NCBI RefSeq assembly: GCF_900129215.1
Contig: NZ_FQUQ01000001.1
Coordinates: 930,001-994,000 of the forward strand
Direction of reading: 5' to 3'
DNA from: Pedobacter caeni
GTDB taxonomy: Bacteria > Bacteroidota > Bacteroidia > Sphingobacteriales > Sphingobacteriaceae
Length of the DNA: 64,000 nucleotides
How positions within the stretch are numbered: the stretch's first letter is position 1; the number at the start of each line of letters is the position of its first letter. A model generated the notes under the pieces. That model was not told the origin of the DNA. It was given only the letters and a program-made list of their open reading frames with translations, and did not search any database. This document shows positions 27,227 through 37,371 of the stretch, piece after piece. The translations under genes and the position numbers were made by a program.

Positions 27227-28543
27227 CTACTTTAAAAAATCTGATACTTTGTCCAAAATCTTGCCTCCCTTATCTTTCAGGGATTTTCCCTGTTCTGTAA
27301 TCGTCTCCGTACTCGTCATTTTCTGCATTTCTGCACTGATGTGCTTAAATTGTGCGATAGTAGTCAGAATTTCTTCGGCATGGCTCACCTTATTGTCCCT
27401 CAACACTTTTTCCCAATCTACTTTCGCCAAAGTGGCCATCATGTATTTAGAAGCGATCTTCGCCACAAAATACTTATCATATACCCCATTCAGTTTCGCA
27501 TCAGGATCACGCTCCTGGAGATAATCGATGGACTTCTGAATGGATTCTTTTTCAGCACTGCTCATCAAAGGACTTGCTTTGAGCTTCGTCAGGGAAGCAA
27601 TGGCTTCTTTATTTTTACCTCTTTTGATGTATACAAAACTCTCTACGCTCCAGACCGTTTCGTTCTGAATTCCCAGCTCATGGGCATCGGCCAGAAAAGC
27701 TTCAAAATCATCCAGTGCACGCTCCTGATCGATATCTCTTTTCATCATCGTGCGGTCGAATCCTCTGAAAAGATGGTTTAAACCATGAAAAGCAACCCTG
27801 CTTTGCTCATTGCTGAATTTACTCCAGTTGAAGAGTGCTCTGGTATATGGCAAGTCTACTTCTTTGTTTTTCTCTAACCATTTGATATTGCTGCTGATCT
27901 CATCTTCTGATAAATAAAAGAACTTATTGGAGAAGAACAGAAAACCACGTACAAACTGAAGCAGGGTTTTCATTTCACTATCCGGTAATTGATCAGGTTG
28001 TGTTTTACTGCATTCGTATAAAGATACTTCTGTTCCCAGGTCTCTGGTGGCTAAAACGAGAATACTCAAAATCGCATGCTCCATGTTCTGCAGGTAAAGC
28101 TTATCCTCATTCGAACGCTTTGGCGCATTATTGATAAAGTTTTTCTTTTCGGCAGGGCTTCCGTAGGTCAGGGTCAGTCCATCCATCAGTGGCGGAAAGA
28201 TATCCTCATCAGTCTCTATCACAAAGTTTTTAATGTTGCGGTAATCCCGGTACATGAGGATCATATCCGTAACGGGGATGTCTTTTTGTCCCGGCGACAT
28301 TTTAGAAAGGGTCTGAGACACTGAATTCAGTTCCTTTATGTGTTTCTGGTATTCCGGCATCGTGGTGTCACGCACAGCTGATGCACGGAGGCCGATTTTT
28401 CCAAACTTCCATACCACGATCTTATCGGAAGTCAGACTTTTAACCAGTGCAATCTTATCTTTTTCGAGCAATACTTTATCGGTCTGTTCACTTGAGCAAC
28501 CTAATCCTAAAGCGATCAGTGACAAGGCAATATATTTTTTCAT
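27227..28543 (-). CDS. Hypothetical lipoprotein, helical (TPR-like)
   Basis: 438 residues from ATG 28543, where a lipoprotein signal begins (MKKYIALSLIALGLGCSSEQ, lipid Cys about 17). The frame is open for 27 more codons upstream, but those do not improve the signal. The mature part is all-helical and charged, with helix pairs such as LTKLKASPLMSSAEKESIQK near 345-365 that look like TPR/SEL1 repeats. No family is recognised. It is probably periplasmic and membrane-anchored. It converges on the antiporter gene and is transcribed alone. Confidence 0.75.
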   Translation of the reverse strand: MKKYIALSLIALGLGCSSEQTDKVLLEKDKIALVKSLTSDKIVVWKFGKIGLRASAVRDTTMPEYQKHIKELNSVSQTLSKMSPGQKDIPVTDMILMYRDYRNIKNFVIETDEDIFPPLMDGLTLTYGSPAEKKNFINNAPKRSNEDKLYLQNMEHAILSILVLATRDLGTEVSLYECSKTQPDQLPDSEMKTLLQFVRGFLFFSNKFFYLSEDEISSNIKWLEKNKEVDLPYTRALFNWSKFSNEQSRVAFHGLNHLFRGFDRTMMKRDIDQERALDDFEAFLADAHELGIQNETVWSVESFVYIKRGKNKEAIASLTKLKASPLMSSAEKESIQKSIDYLQERDPDAKLNGVYDKYFVAKIASKYMMATLAKVDWEKVLRDNKVSHAEEILTTIAQFKHISAEMQKMTSTETITEQGKSLKDKGGKILDKVSDFLK

Positions 28544-28841
28544 AGCTGTAGAGCGTTTTTCCATATTAAATGTGAAGCTATCAAAAAAAGGAGAAACTGA
28601 AAAAGAACAACAAACAAAAGACATTTCTTAATCCATAAACGTGGCATAATCACTGATAAACGTCTGGATCAATCAACCTTTTATCTCTTTATTAAATCAT
28701 CAGGTTATAAAAGCTTAGCTTTTCAACGTAATTATTCTTAGATGCCTTTTCATATTGCGCCAAAATTATGTTACAATTTATACATACCATCTGAATTATA
28801 CAATCTGGTTAGAACTGGAGGCAATATTTCTCTCCTCAATC

Positions 28842-29954
28842 TTATCCCAGTTTCTTTCTCAGCCATTTGCGAACCGGCTCATCATACCATTTCAAACTCG
28901 CATATGCCAAAATAATACTCCCTGTCAGGATCAATAATGCGTAAGGCCAGGCCTGCACGATGGTTACACCTTTATGGTTGCTGATCCAGGCCACATAGAA
29001 ATATACCAGCGGATAATGCACCAGGTAAAGCGGATAAGATATGTCACCTAAGAACTGGCATATCCTACGTTCAGTCTGGGTATGTACCAAACCGCTGGCA
29101 CCCAGATAAACAATAAGCGGAAAAACAATGATGATACATACCGATTCATAGAGCCCATTCATCCAAAGATGCTCAGCCCCACCTATCCGCGGCATATATA
29201 GAACGAGAGCAATCATGAGGCTACACCATAAGAAGGCATGTTTAATGCGGATGGGTTTAGCAATCCGTGAAAGCAGCAAGCCTGCAAAAAAGGGAAACAT
29301 CGTCCGGGTAATACCCACACGCAGCTGTTCCAGATTTAGTGTCCAGCCGCCACTCACATCTCCTGCGGGGCTGGTAATGGCCAAATGAGCAAGTGCTATG
29401 GCTGCAATCAACACCAAAATACCCAATGCCGTTTTTGATAACTTCCTGATGCCGATGGCGTACAGAATATTGGCAATGTATTCAAAGAACAATGACCAGC
29501 CTACGCTGTTGAGTGGGTGCATTTCCTGCCAGCCGCGTATATCCATTGATAAGGGAACCGGCAGAACAGTGTAACCAATGAGCATCACCAGCAGCATTTT
29601 CCACAGCGGAATGGTATGAATGAGCGGCCAGATCGTTGAATCTGTAAAATAGAACCCGATGGCCCCCAGCGTCATTCCTAACACCAGCATCGGTTGAAGC
29701 CGCTCCATACGGCGCTTAAAGAAAGTACCAATGGACATTTTATGCCAGCGGTCGTCATAAGCATAACCGATCACAAAGCCCGACAATAGAAAGAAAAAGT
29801 CAACCGCCAGATAACCATGGTTGACCAGGATATCCAGGTGCCCGGTTCCTAAAGGTTCGGTCAGGTGAAAGGTTACAACGATAATGGCTGCGACACCACG
29901 CAATCCATCCAATATTGGGTAATGCGGCTTTGCGGAAAGGTTACTATGATTCAT
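28842..29954 (-). CDS. Acyltransferase 3 family membrane protein (OafA/YrhL-like)
   Basis: 370 residues with about 10 membrane helices. The N-terminus YPILDGLRGVAAIIVVTFHL carries the family's catalytic-region R and H, and FFLLSGFVIGYAYDDRW follows. Near 290-320 the ISYPLYLVHYPLVYFY motif is typical. Such enzymes transfer acetyl or other acyl groups to surface glycans or lipids, or to antibiotics. The nearest carbohydrate genes are outside the window, so the acceptor is unknown. It is a single gene, divergent from the sensor kinase at 30210, with a 255-bp A/T-rich region between. Confidence 0.9.
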   Translation of the reverse strand: MNHSNLSAKPHYPILDGLRGVAAIIVVTFHLTEPLGTGHLDILVNHGYLAVDFFFLLSGFVIGYAYDDRWHKMSIGTFFKRRMERLQPMLVLGMTLGAIGFYFTDSTIWPLIHTIPLWKMLLVMLIGYTVLPVPLSMDIRGWQEMHPLNSVGWSLFFEYIANILYAIGIRKLSKTALGILVLIAAIALAHLAITSPAGDVSGGWTLNLEQLRVGITRTMFPFFAGLLLSRIAKPIRIKHAFLWCSLMIALVLYMPRIGGAEHLWMNGLYESVCIIIVFPLIVYLGASGLVHTQTERRICQFLGDISYPLYLVHYPLVYFYVAWISNHKGVTIVQAWPYALLILTGSIILAYASLKWYDEPVRKWLRKKLG

Positions 29955-30209
29955 TGGTCTTTGGATATGGAGCGCCGGGTTTTCGTTCGATTGCCGTTTA
30001 TTAGCTGCTATTAACGGACCTGTAAATTAAAATAAATAACTTCTCTGAAATCGATAAATGGTATCAAAATCCAGACAAATAGTCTCAATTTCACTTATAA
30101 CTAAGGCATCTCCTACCATATTCAAAATAGAAACTGCCAAATTCAAATCCCCGTATACAATCAATGATTGAAAGCCTTTACTTTGAACTTATAAACTCTA
30201 AACATCCAG

Positions 30210-31952
30210 ATGCGTAGCACGACCATATTTATATTTCTCTGTTTTTGCCAAACCCTTTGCTCAGCACAAAAGCTGGAGATGAACCTGGATAGTATTCACC
30301 CTGTCATTAAGTTTGATCAGCATGGCGATTCCATCCGCAAATACTTCTCAAATACATTCTACAGCCATAATTCCAGATTTTTAGAACAGAACAATTTATT
30401 GATATCAGCCTTTTATTCTAACAAACTGGCGGTAAATTACAACCATGTGCTGGAAAAAATACCACAATTAAAAACCTACTCCAATAAAAGATCAGAGGTA
30501 TATGCTCAGGCCGCTGACAGCTACGCCGGTGTATATGCTGTGCCCATATTTGATTCAACCGGGATTGTGGTAACCGTAAATGGCATCAATGCTCAAAATG
30601 CCCATCGTTATCAGTTTCGGGTACTGGAGAACAATGAAAAGGTGGTGTTACCCTGGACCACACCAAAAGTATTTGCCAAAGCTTACTGGATGACCAAAAT
30701 TGCTGACTCCACTAAAATAGATGATTTTACAGCGTACCTTGGGCAGTTTAAAGGCGCATATGGTAAAGCCTTAACTTTCGAGGTACGGCAAACAGACCAG
30801 CCCGACCGCATCAAAACTTCCCTATCCGCCTACTGGGTAAAATGGCAGCCCAGGGTGGTTGGTGTGTTCACCTTTTCCCAGCTCCCAGAATTTTTAAACA
30901 TTTTTAAAGAGCAATGGAAAGACGAACGTAAAAATGGAAAATCTGTGGACTGGAGTAAGGACTCAACGTTCCTGAAATTGAAAAAGGAATTTCGTTACAA
31001 TGAAAACAACCTGATCTTCTATTTAGATGACATCATCAAGTCCAAAAACATCATTGAGTACAACCTGGTGAAAGGAACTGACAGCACAGGCTGGGCGGTA
31101 AATGACTTTGATTTCAATCTGGTCTGGCTAAAGAATCTTTCCCCTGGTAAATATGAACTATTGATCCGTTACAGTGTACAGCGAATGCACATCTGCAAAT
31201 ACACCTTTACCATCCACCCTGCCTGGTACCAGACGGTATGGGCAAAAACAGGTCTCGTTCTACTTTGTCTGCTGGCTATTGGCTTCATTATACTCTTACG
31301 GAGGTCCGCAAAACAAGCCGAAAAGCTGAAAGCACAGGATACCTTAAAGCAACTGGTACAAACCGAACTCAAGTCCATCCGTTCGCAATTCAATCCGCAT
31401 TTTGTCTTCAACGCATTGAGCTCTATACAAGGTCTGATCACCAAAAACGATTCGGAAAATGCGTCCAGGTACCTGATCGAATTCAGTAACCTGATGCGGG
31501 AGTCCCTAAAAGCCACCAATAACGAATTTGTAAGTATTTCCAGTGAGGTCAGGATACTGGAGAATTATTTAAACCTGGAAAGGCTGCGCTTCGGATTTAG
31601 TTATGAGATCGCATGCAGCAGCCAGATAGACGCCAATGCGATAGAAATCCCGAGTCTTTTTTTGCAACCCCTGGTAGAGAATGCAGTGAAACATGGGATA
31701 TCTTCACTGCAGGAACAGGGAAAGCTTAAGGTATCGTTTGATAAAGTAAACAATGATATGTCTGTTCAGGTCAGGGATAATGGACGCGGATTCGATCAAA
31801 ACAATCAATTTAAGGGATTTGGACTACAGCTTACTAAAGAAAGGATCAAGCTTTTGAACCAGACACTTCATGAGCAGCAGATTGAATTCTCTGTAAACCG
31901 GATACAAAACGAAACACAAGTTACCATCTACTTCAAAAACTGGTTAATATGA
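30210..31952 (+). CDS. LytS-family sensor histidine kinase with YYY-like periplasmic domain
   Basis: 580 residues. The signal peptide ends near AQKLEMN (about residue 20). A periplasmic region (20-340) finishes with the SPGKYELLIRYSVQ and PAWYQTVWAKTG text that marks a Y_Y_Y (triple tyrosine) domain, but no beta-propeller repeats precede it. There is one membrane helix (about 345-363), then the His_kinase domain with phospho-acceptor H397 in QFNPHFVFNALSS and the ATPase with LVENAVKHG near 495 and DNGRGF near 525. The overlap with the response regulator (ATGA, 31949-31952) marks a cognate pair. The ligand is unknown. Confidence 0.9.
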   Translation: MRSTTIFIFLCFCQTLCSAQKLEMNLDSIHPVIKFDQHGDSIRKYFSNTFYSHNSRFLEQNNLLISAFYSNKLAVNYNHVLEKIPQLKTYSNKRSEVYAQAADSYAGVYAVPIFDSTGIVVTVNGINAQNAHRYQFRVLENNEKVVLPWTTPKVFAKAYWMTKIADSTKIDDFTAYLGQFKGAYGKALTFEVRQTDQPDRIKTSLSAYWVKWQPRVVGVFTFSQLPEFLNIFKEQWKDERKNGKSVDWSKDSTFLKLKKEFRYNENNLIFYLDDIIKSKNIIEYNLVKGTDSTGWAVNDFDFNLVWLKNLSPGKYELLIRYSVQRMHICKYTFTIHPAWYQTVWAKTGLVLLCLLAIGFIILLRRSAKQAEKLKAQDTLKQLVQTELKSIRSQFNPHFVFNALSSIQGLITKNDSENASRYLIEFSNLMRESLKATNNEFVSISSEVRILENYLNLERLRFGFSYEIACSSQIDANAIEIPSLFLQPLVENAVKHGISSLQEQGKLKVSFDKVNNDMSVQVRDNGRGFDQNNQFKGFGLQLTKERIKLLNQTLHEQQIEFSVNRIQNETQVTIYFKNWLI

Positions 31953-32707
31953 TAAGAGCTGTAATAATAGACGACGAGAAGAACAACATTGAAAACATGG
32001 TAAGCTTACTCATGAAACATGAACTGCCAGTTACCATTGTAGGTTCTGCCACCAATGCTGATGATGCCATCTCAACCATTGTAGCCACCAATCCGGATTT
32101 ACTGTTCCTGGATATACAAATGCCCGACAAGGACGGATTCGATGTGCTCAAAGCATTGCCACACTACCAGTTCGAAGTGATATTTGTTACTGCTTTCGAC
32201 CAGTATGGCATTCAGGCAGTGAAATTTTCCGCTATTGATTATTTGCTTAAACCGGTCAATCCAGAAGAGTTAAAAACATCAATTCTGAAGGTTGAAGCAA
32301 AGCTAAACCAGCGCAAACAAAATATTCAGCTGGAAAACCTGATGGACCTGATCAGGAATAAGGATGCAAAAAAGGACCACAAACTCGCTCTTGCCTCCAC
32401 CAAAGAAATCAGGTTTGTAAATACCGATGAAATCATTCGCTGTGAATCCTCCAATGCCTACACCCAATTCTATCTTACAGATGGTAAAAACATCATGGTA
32501 TCAAAGCCCATTTTTGAATACGAAGAAATGCTAACCAATTACGACTTTATCCGCTGTCACCAATCTCATTTGGTGAACGCTAAATTCATAAAAAGCTTAG
32601 TCAGGGAAGATAGTGGGTACCTGCTGCTCACAGACGGTACACGTATTCCTATTTCAAGAGGTAAAAAAGAGAATGTACTAAAAGCATTAAACACCATAAA
32701 AAAATAA
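31949..32707 (+). CDS. LytTR-family response regulator
   Basis: 252 residues: a receiver domain (1-120) with the D8-D9 acidic pocket, phospho-acceptor D55 in LLFLDIQMPD, T in FVTAF and K in YLLKPV; then a LytTR DNA-binding domain (about 145-248) with KEIRFVNTDEIIRCESSNAY and a FIRCHQSHLVN element. It is activated by the kinase encoded directly upstream. Only 10 bp separate it from the thioredoxin-like gene downstream, which is therefore co-transcribed and may be part of the response it controls (inference). Confidence 0.93.
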   Translation: MIRAVIIDDEKNNIENMVSLLMKHELPVTIVGSATNADDAISTIVATNPDLLFLDIQMPDKDGFDVLKALPHYQFEVIFVTAFDQYGIQAVKFSAIDYLLKPVNPEELKTSILKVEAKLNQRKQNIQLENLMDLIRNKDAKKDHKLALASTKEIRFVNTDEIIRCESSNAYTQFYLTDGKNIMVSKPIFEYEEMLTNYDFIRCHQSHLVNAKFIKSLVREDSGYLLLTDGTRIPISRGKKENVLKALNTIKK

Positions 32708-32717
32708 ACCAAATCAT

Positions 32718-34241
32718 ATGAAACGGATCTTATATTTCTTATTGTTATTCAGTGGTAGCCTGGCGCAGGCACAAAGTGTTTCTCTACTTCAGTTAGAGGA
32801 CAAAAACATGAGTAGCTACCTCAGCAACCGCAAACCAGCAAGACTGAGCATTCAGGTAAAAAACCTTCCGGACAGCATTAAAAAAGTCAACATCAAATTA
32901 ACGCTTGTAAATCTGGGTGTAGGCTTTCAGATTGATAAATTTGCAGAAACAGATGCCACAGGCCGTTCAGAAATTGTCTTTGATCAGAATTTTCCCTGCC
33001 AGCAAATATGGCTAAGCGTAGGTCCTTATCTTTATGCCGGAGTGTATGTTAATACAGGGCTTACCATAGTTCTGGACGCCAAAAAGCTAGAAAAGAAACC
33101 AGCATATATGATCGCAGATGGAGTGGAATATCTGGGTGATGACGGAAAGCTGAATACCGTAATGAATAAAAACGTAGTCTTTAAACAGAACGAAAAAGAA
33201 GCCTTGAATAAAATCCTTGGGAATTTAAGAACGCTGAAAGAAAAAACCTCAGAAGAATCCTTCCTGTCTAAAGTTGATTCGGTTAAAAGTGCATTATTAA
33301 AGATAGATGAAGCGTTTATCTCTGATCATCCCGACTATAGCTGGGCTGTTAAAGACGAGACTTTATCAGGCTTTTACGGAAATCTGTGCGTAACTTATTG
33401 GGGTGGTGTAATGCCTGCCAGGCTCTTTAATGAGGTCATCAACCATAAGCCTTATTTTGTGAGCAATGAGGGCTCTACTTTTTACAGGTATCTGCAAAGC
33501 TATTCCGAGGATGGAAAACTAACAAAAGGAAAAGGACTGGCAGGCGCACTTGCATTGATCGATAGCTTGTACCCGGCACAAAAATCAGACGTATTAAAAC
33601 TATTTCTTTTAGATACCTATAAAGATCTTTACTCAACTTCCTATCCAACGATTATCAATAGCATCAAAACTCCTTGGTGCAAAAAGATCGCAACAAACGA
33701 ACTGACCAAAGCAAACCTCAATCAAAAAAAGGTCGATAGCTTATTCGCCGTGTCAAAAAAACTGGAGAAAGCTGACATTGGCAGTCCATTAGTACGGTTG
33801 CCTTTTGAGGCCGACCTTTACGAGGTGGATGAACAAACAAAAGCTGAGGACCTGTTACTTAATCTGAAGTCAAAATTCTCAAAAAAGGCGATGATCATCG
33901 ACATCTGGGCTACCTGGTGTGCCCCCTGTATCGCAGATCTCCCTTCGAGCAAAAGCTTACACAAGGAAAACAAGGACCTTCCTGTAGCATACATCTATCT
34001 GTGTACCAATAGCGGCTCTAACATTGACTTATGGAAAAAGAAAGTCGCAGAGATGCAGATTCCCGGTACCCATATCTTCATCAATGAAAAAGTATTGTCC
34101 CGGTTAAGAATTCTCCTTAATGCAGAAGGTGGATTTCCAACTTATGTAGCTATCGATATCAATGGCAAAGCCAACTCAAAAGCCATCACACACATGGGAT
34201 CTTTGAACAGGGAAAGTCTAAAAAAAGTTGTAGGACTTTAA
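32718..34241 (+). CDS. Secreted thioredoxin-like (TlpA/AhpC-type) protein
   Basis: 507 residues with a signal peptide (ILYFLLLFSGSLAQAQ). The first 370 residues are a beta-rich then helical region similar in layout to DUF4369-plus-linker proteins. A thioredoxin fold (about 375-505) holds C401-A-P-C404 in DIWATWCAPCIADLPSS. The CxxC indicates a periplasmic thiol-disulfide oxidoreductase. It is the third gene in the LytS/LytTR operon, and a pairing of redox protein with that signalling pair is noteworthy. It ends near a hairpin terminator. Confidence 0.88.
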   Translation: MKRILYFLLLFSGSLAQAQSVSLLQLEDKNMSSYLSNRKPARLSIQVKNLPDSIKKVNIKLTLVNLGVGFQIDKFAETDATGRSEIVFDQNFPCQQIWLSVGPYLYAGVYVNTGLTIVLDAKKLEKKPAYMIADGVEYLGDDGKLNTVMNKNVVFKQNEKEALNKILGNLRTLKEKTSEESFLSKVDSVKSALLKIDEAFISDHPDYSWAVKDETLSGFYGNLCVTYWGGVMPARLFNEVINHKPYFVSNEGSTFYRYLQSYSEDGKLTKGKGLAGALALIDSLYPAQKSDVLKLFLLDTYKDLYSTSYPTIINSIKTPWCKKIATNELTKANLNQKKVDSLFAVSKKLEKADIGSPLVRLPFEADLYEVDEQTKAEDLLLNLKSKFSKKAMIIDIWATWCAPCIADLPSSKSLHKENKDLPVAYIYLCTNSGSNIDLWKKKVAEMQIPGTHIFINEKVLSRLRILLNAEGGFPTYVAIDINGKANSKAITHMGSLNRESLKKVVGL

Positions 34242-34304
34242 TTTCATTGTTAAACAGAGATTCAGGTATACCTGTTCAATTTTCCGAAACCGTTCATCTT
34301 TTGG

Positions 34305-34354
34305 TATCCCTGTAAAAGTAAAAACCCTGTCAATCTTACGATTGCAGGGTTTTC
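34305..34354. terminator. Hairpin terminator; copy 1 of a dispersed 49-bp element
   Basis: aaaaccctg...cagggtttt (34320-34354) forms the stem, with inner caatc/gattg. The surrounding 49 bp (34305-34353) match 54791-54839 at 41 positions without gaps, mostly C/T differences. It lies between convergent genes. Confidence 0.75.
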
Positions 34355-34424
34355 GCATTGAGGTTATTCTCTGTCCACTCTGTAATTCAGTCCAGTTACG
34401 CAGTTTACTCAAAGAATATCCTTT

Positions 34425-35630
34425 CTAGTTCTTATACACTTGCATAAATGCTTCGTCTTTTCCTTCCACATAGTTTTTGATCGAATACTGCACATCGATA
34501 TCAGGTTTTAAAGGCCCTTTCTTTCCTTTCCAGCTCTCCCAATATTTGGTAGAATAGGCTATAACTATTTTAGACTTAGGCAAACTAAAACCCCTTACTT
34601 CACCATAATGGTTGATATTGCCACTGGTAGGCTCACCAATGAAGATGGCATTTGAGTTTCTTTTCAGTTCGACTGCATTCATGACTGCTGATGAGAACGT
34701 TCTTTTGCCAATCAGAACAAAGAATTTTCCTTTCCTGTTTAAATAACTTGCAGAAATCTTTCGAATAAAAGGATCCAAAATGGCCGAATTTCCTCCACTG
34801 TTGTAGCGTAGGTCGAGTATGATTTTTTCCGGTTTTTGTTTGTCGATGAAAGGAAAAAGTTCTTCGCTGAATTTTGCAAAGGGATATTGTTGGTGCTCCC
34901 TGCATTCGCTATAGTTGAAATAAAGGATTTTTTTATCCTCATTATAGTCGAGCCAATAATTGCTTTTCTTTTTGTGCGAGAGCAGGCTTCCCCCCGATCG
35001 CGCCAGGTTCAGCTTGCCGACATGTTTACCAGCCACTGGTTTAAGGGTAATCTTTTGTATCTGACCATGGATATCGCTCAATGTAAATGAAGCAGTCGAA
35101 TCGCTGCTAATCAGCTCCAGACCATTTAACAATACTGGATTGTTAAGATGTTGCAAAAGGCGATCATCGAAATACGCAGGATTTCCATCCTGAATGATCT
35201 CCTTAAAACGAGCGAAGACTTCGCTCACCGGATGTCCGTTTATGCTTTCCAATTTACTGTTCAATACCGAAGCATTTGCAGAATCGATGCCTACAATGAA
35301 TATACCTTCCTTAAAAAGTCCGAATTGGATGGGCAAAATTTTGGTAAAATCTACTTCTACAAAAGTGTGCTCATCTCCAATGGATTTTGTCAGCCTGAAG
35401 AGTTCCACAATAAAGCGATTCAGGTCAAATCCGTTCGACCTCATCGATACCTGATCTACCTTATTTTCAAATTGACTACGATCTATTTTGGCAAAAAGAT
35501 TGGCATGTTTATCAGGTAAAGTTTTTTTTAGAAATTCTAAATCTTCCATAAAATCAGCTTTTGATAAAGTTTGTGAAAAGCAGGCACCGTTGATTAGTGC
35601 GAATAGAACAGTGATAATCACTTTTTTCAT
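34425..35630 (-). CDS. S41-family secreted peptidase
   Basis: 401 residues with a signal peptide (MKKVIITVLFALINGACFSQ). The S41 tail-specific protease domain occupies about 225-390: ILDLRYNSGGN (272-281) is the conserved strand-loop, and GKRTFSSAVMNA (309-319) carries the nucleophile Ser (S313 or S314), followed by GEPTSGN. A degenerate PDZ-like segment may lie near 100-140 (DSANASVLNSKLESINGHPV). It resembles the unassigned S41 proteins common in Bacteroidota. It is transcribed alone, convergent with the thioredoxin-like gene. Confidence 0.88.
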   Translation of the reverse strand: MKKVIITVLFALINGACFSQTLSKADFMEDLEFLKKTLPDKHANLFAKIDRSQFENKVDQVSMRSNGFDLNRFIVELFRLTKSIGDEHTFVEVDFTKILPIQFGLFKEGIFIVGIDSANASVLNSKLESINGHPVSEVFARFKEIIQDGNPAYFDDRLLQHLNNPVLLNGLELISSDSTASFTLSDIHGQIQKITLKPVAGKHVGKLNLARSGGSLLSHKKKSNYWLDYNEDKKILYFNYSECREHQQYPFAKFSEELFPFIDKQKPEKIILDLRYNSGGNSAILDPFIRKISASYLNRKGKFFVLIGKRTFSSAVMNAVELKRNSNAIFIGEPTSGNINHYGEVRGFSLPKSKIVIAYSTKYWESWKGKKGPLKPDIDVQYSIKNYVEGKDEAFMQVYKN

Positions 35631-35666
35631 ATTGGGTCAATAACTGATTACGAATTTAATTTTCAT

Positions 35667-36002
35667 TTATTCAGGCTCTCGCCTTCTTTTTGTACTACTT
35701 AAAAAATCATAGACTATGTTATATAGATCCTGGTTACATCTTAACGCAAAGATCTCCTTATTATCGCTTATTTTAGAAACAATGAACCGACTGTTTTCAT
35801 ATATAAACAACACTTTCGCAATATCTACCGCTCCCTTACCAATTGTATTCCATCCGCAAGAAAATTGAAAAATAACACGTTCCCGAGAAATTTTTATAAA
35901 GCCACATTTTTTAGATTTAAAGTGGACAGTTAAAATACAAGAATCTTGATTTTCTTCACAAGAAGCAATAACGGGTTTAGAAAAAATGGAAACCATAGAC
36001 AC
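35667..36002 (-). CDS. Small hypothetical protein downstream of esterase
   Basis: 111 residues, four Cys, beta-rich (ILTVHFKSKKCGFIKISRE), no signal peptide. It starts 4 bp after the esterase stop in the same direction, which supports a real second gene of that operon. I recognise no family. The C-terminus ends in a basic TKRRREPE tail. Confidence 0.55.
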   Translation of the reverse strand: MSMVSIFSKPVIASCEENQDSCILTVHFKSKKCGFIKISRERVIFQFSCGWNTIGKGAVDIAKVLFIYENSRFIVSKISDNKEIFALRCNQDLYNIVYDFLSSTKRRREPE

Positions 36003-36006
36003 CTTT

Positions 36007-37239
36007 TTACTCCCCCGACAACAACTTATTTAATTTTTTCCGGGACTCCGGGTTTTCTTTTATGGTCAAAGACTTTTTGAGATATTCAATCGCTTTTGAT
36101 TTATCGCCGGTTGCCAGGAAATACTCGCCATAAGAATCGTAGACATTATAACTGTCCGGATAATTGTCAACATTTATTTTAAATAACCCTCCGGCTTTGG
36201 CATATTGCTTTTGCCGCAAAAAATCATACCCAAGGCCGTTTATCATATTTTCAGGTGGGGGAAACTTATAGCCAAACAGCTTTGAAACTTCCTGGTAATG
36301 TTTTTCGAGTTTATTTACTACGTCTACCTTCGGATCTGTAAAGTCTTTAGGGGAAAGTTTAAAACGGTACTTGTTAAAGATGAAACGAAGCGCATCATAT
36401 TCTGTAATTAAGGGTACAGATCCGTGGTCATCATCACTATAATATTTACTTTCATACCTTAAGCCATTTTGCTTTTGCTCTTTAATATATTGATCCAAAT
36501 TAAGAATTGAACGGATATGCCTGCTACCTTTAGTTGTGTCGCTCCGGACGTTAGTCATATCCATGCCCTCTCTCAAGGTATTTGCAATTCCTAAATATAA
36601 AGTAGTGCCTGAAAATTTCTTTTCTCTCAGAACGTTCTTGGTTTTATTTAACAAATTCATTTCATCCCACCACATGCTTGGGTCTATACAAATGTAAGCG
36701 TTGAACAATTTTGTATGATTTATTGCAACGTTCATCACTGTCAGGCCTCCAAATGAATGTCCTGTTAATATTTTGTAAGGTTGTGTTGGGTATAAGGAAT
36801 CAATACGTGGCATCAACTCCTTTTCAAGAAATGAAACAAATCGTTCGCCACCCCCTGTTGTTTTCAACATTAAACTGTCGGTATAAGGTGGAGGAGCATC
36901 TACATGTGTTGGTGTCAGGTCTCTGATCCTGTCCGTATTTGGAATGCCAACTACAATCATTTCGGGGCAAATGGTATTACCGATTCCCCGACTGAGGTAC
37001 TGAATTATACTTACTACTGAATAAAAGTGGGAATCACCATCCAATAAATATAATACTGGGTATCGTTGTTTAGAATCAGCGTTCCAGCTACGTGGTACAT
37101 GTATCCAGATTTTTCTTTGTTCATTCAGAATTTTCGACTGGATGCTGTCAATCGTTCCTATAGTCAGTTTATTGTCCTTTTGAGCCAGGGCACACAGTGA
37201 AAAAAACGCTGCAAGAACGGAAAGAATTAATTTCTTCAT
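36007..37239 (-). CDS. Secreted Fes/IroE-type esterase with C-terminal TPR
   Basis: 410 residues from ATG 37239, which starts the signal peptide MKKLILSVLAAFFSLCALAQ; an extension to 37287 is possible but unlikely. The esterase D/Fes (Pfam Esterase) alpha/beta-hydrolase domain spans about 22-300: YPVLYLLDGDSHF, nucleophile S162 in LTGHSFGG, and a likely His in SDDDHGSVPL near 282. A TPR-like region (about 330-405) has YDSYGEYFLATGDKSKAIEY. Relatives hydrolyse ferric-siderophore esters or acylated carbohydrates. A shorter paralogue lies at 41266-42264. Confidence 0.85.
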   Translation of the reverse strand: MKKLILSVLAAFFSLCALAQKDNKLTIGTIDSIQSKILNEQRKIWIHVPRSWNADSKQRYPVLYLLDGDSHFYSVVSIIQYLSRGIGNTICPEMIVVGIPNTDRIRDLTPTHVDAPPPYTDSLMLKTTGGGERFVSFLEKELMPRIDSLYPTQPYKILTGHSFGGLTVMNVAINHTKLFNAYICIDPSMWWDEMNLLNKTKNVLREKKFSGTTLYLGIANTLREGMDMTNVRSDTTKGSRHIRSILNLDQYIKEQKQNGLRYESKYYSDDDHGSVPLITEYDALRFIFNKYRFKLSPKDFTDPKVDVVNKLEKHYQEVSKLFGYKFPPPENMINGLGYDFLRQKQYAKAGGLFKINVDNYPDSYNVYDSYGEYFLATGDKSKAIEYLKKSLTIKENPESRKKLNKLLSGE

Positions 37240-37371
37240 TATAGAAGCCGGGTTTACTATCTTCGGTTCAAGATAGTGATTTTCCATTAAAAAAATAATA
37301 ACATCAGTGAAAGAATATTAAACTGTTAACACAATGATAATTTTGCCGTATGAATTAATGAAGTATTTTTA

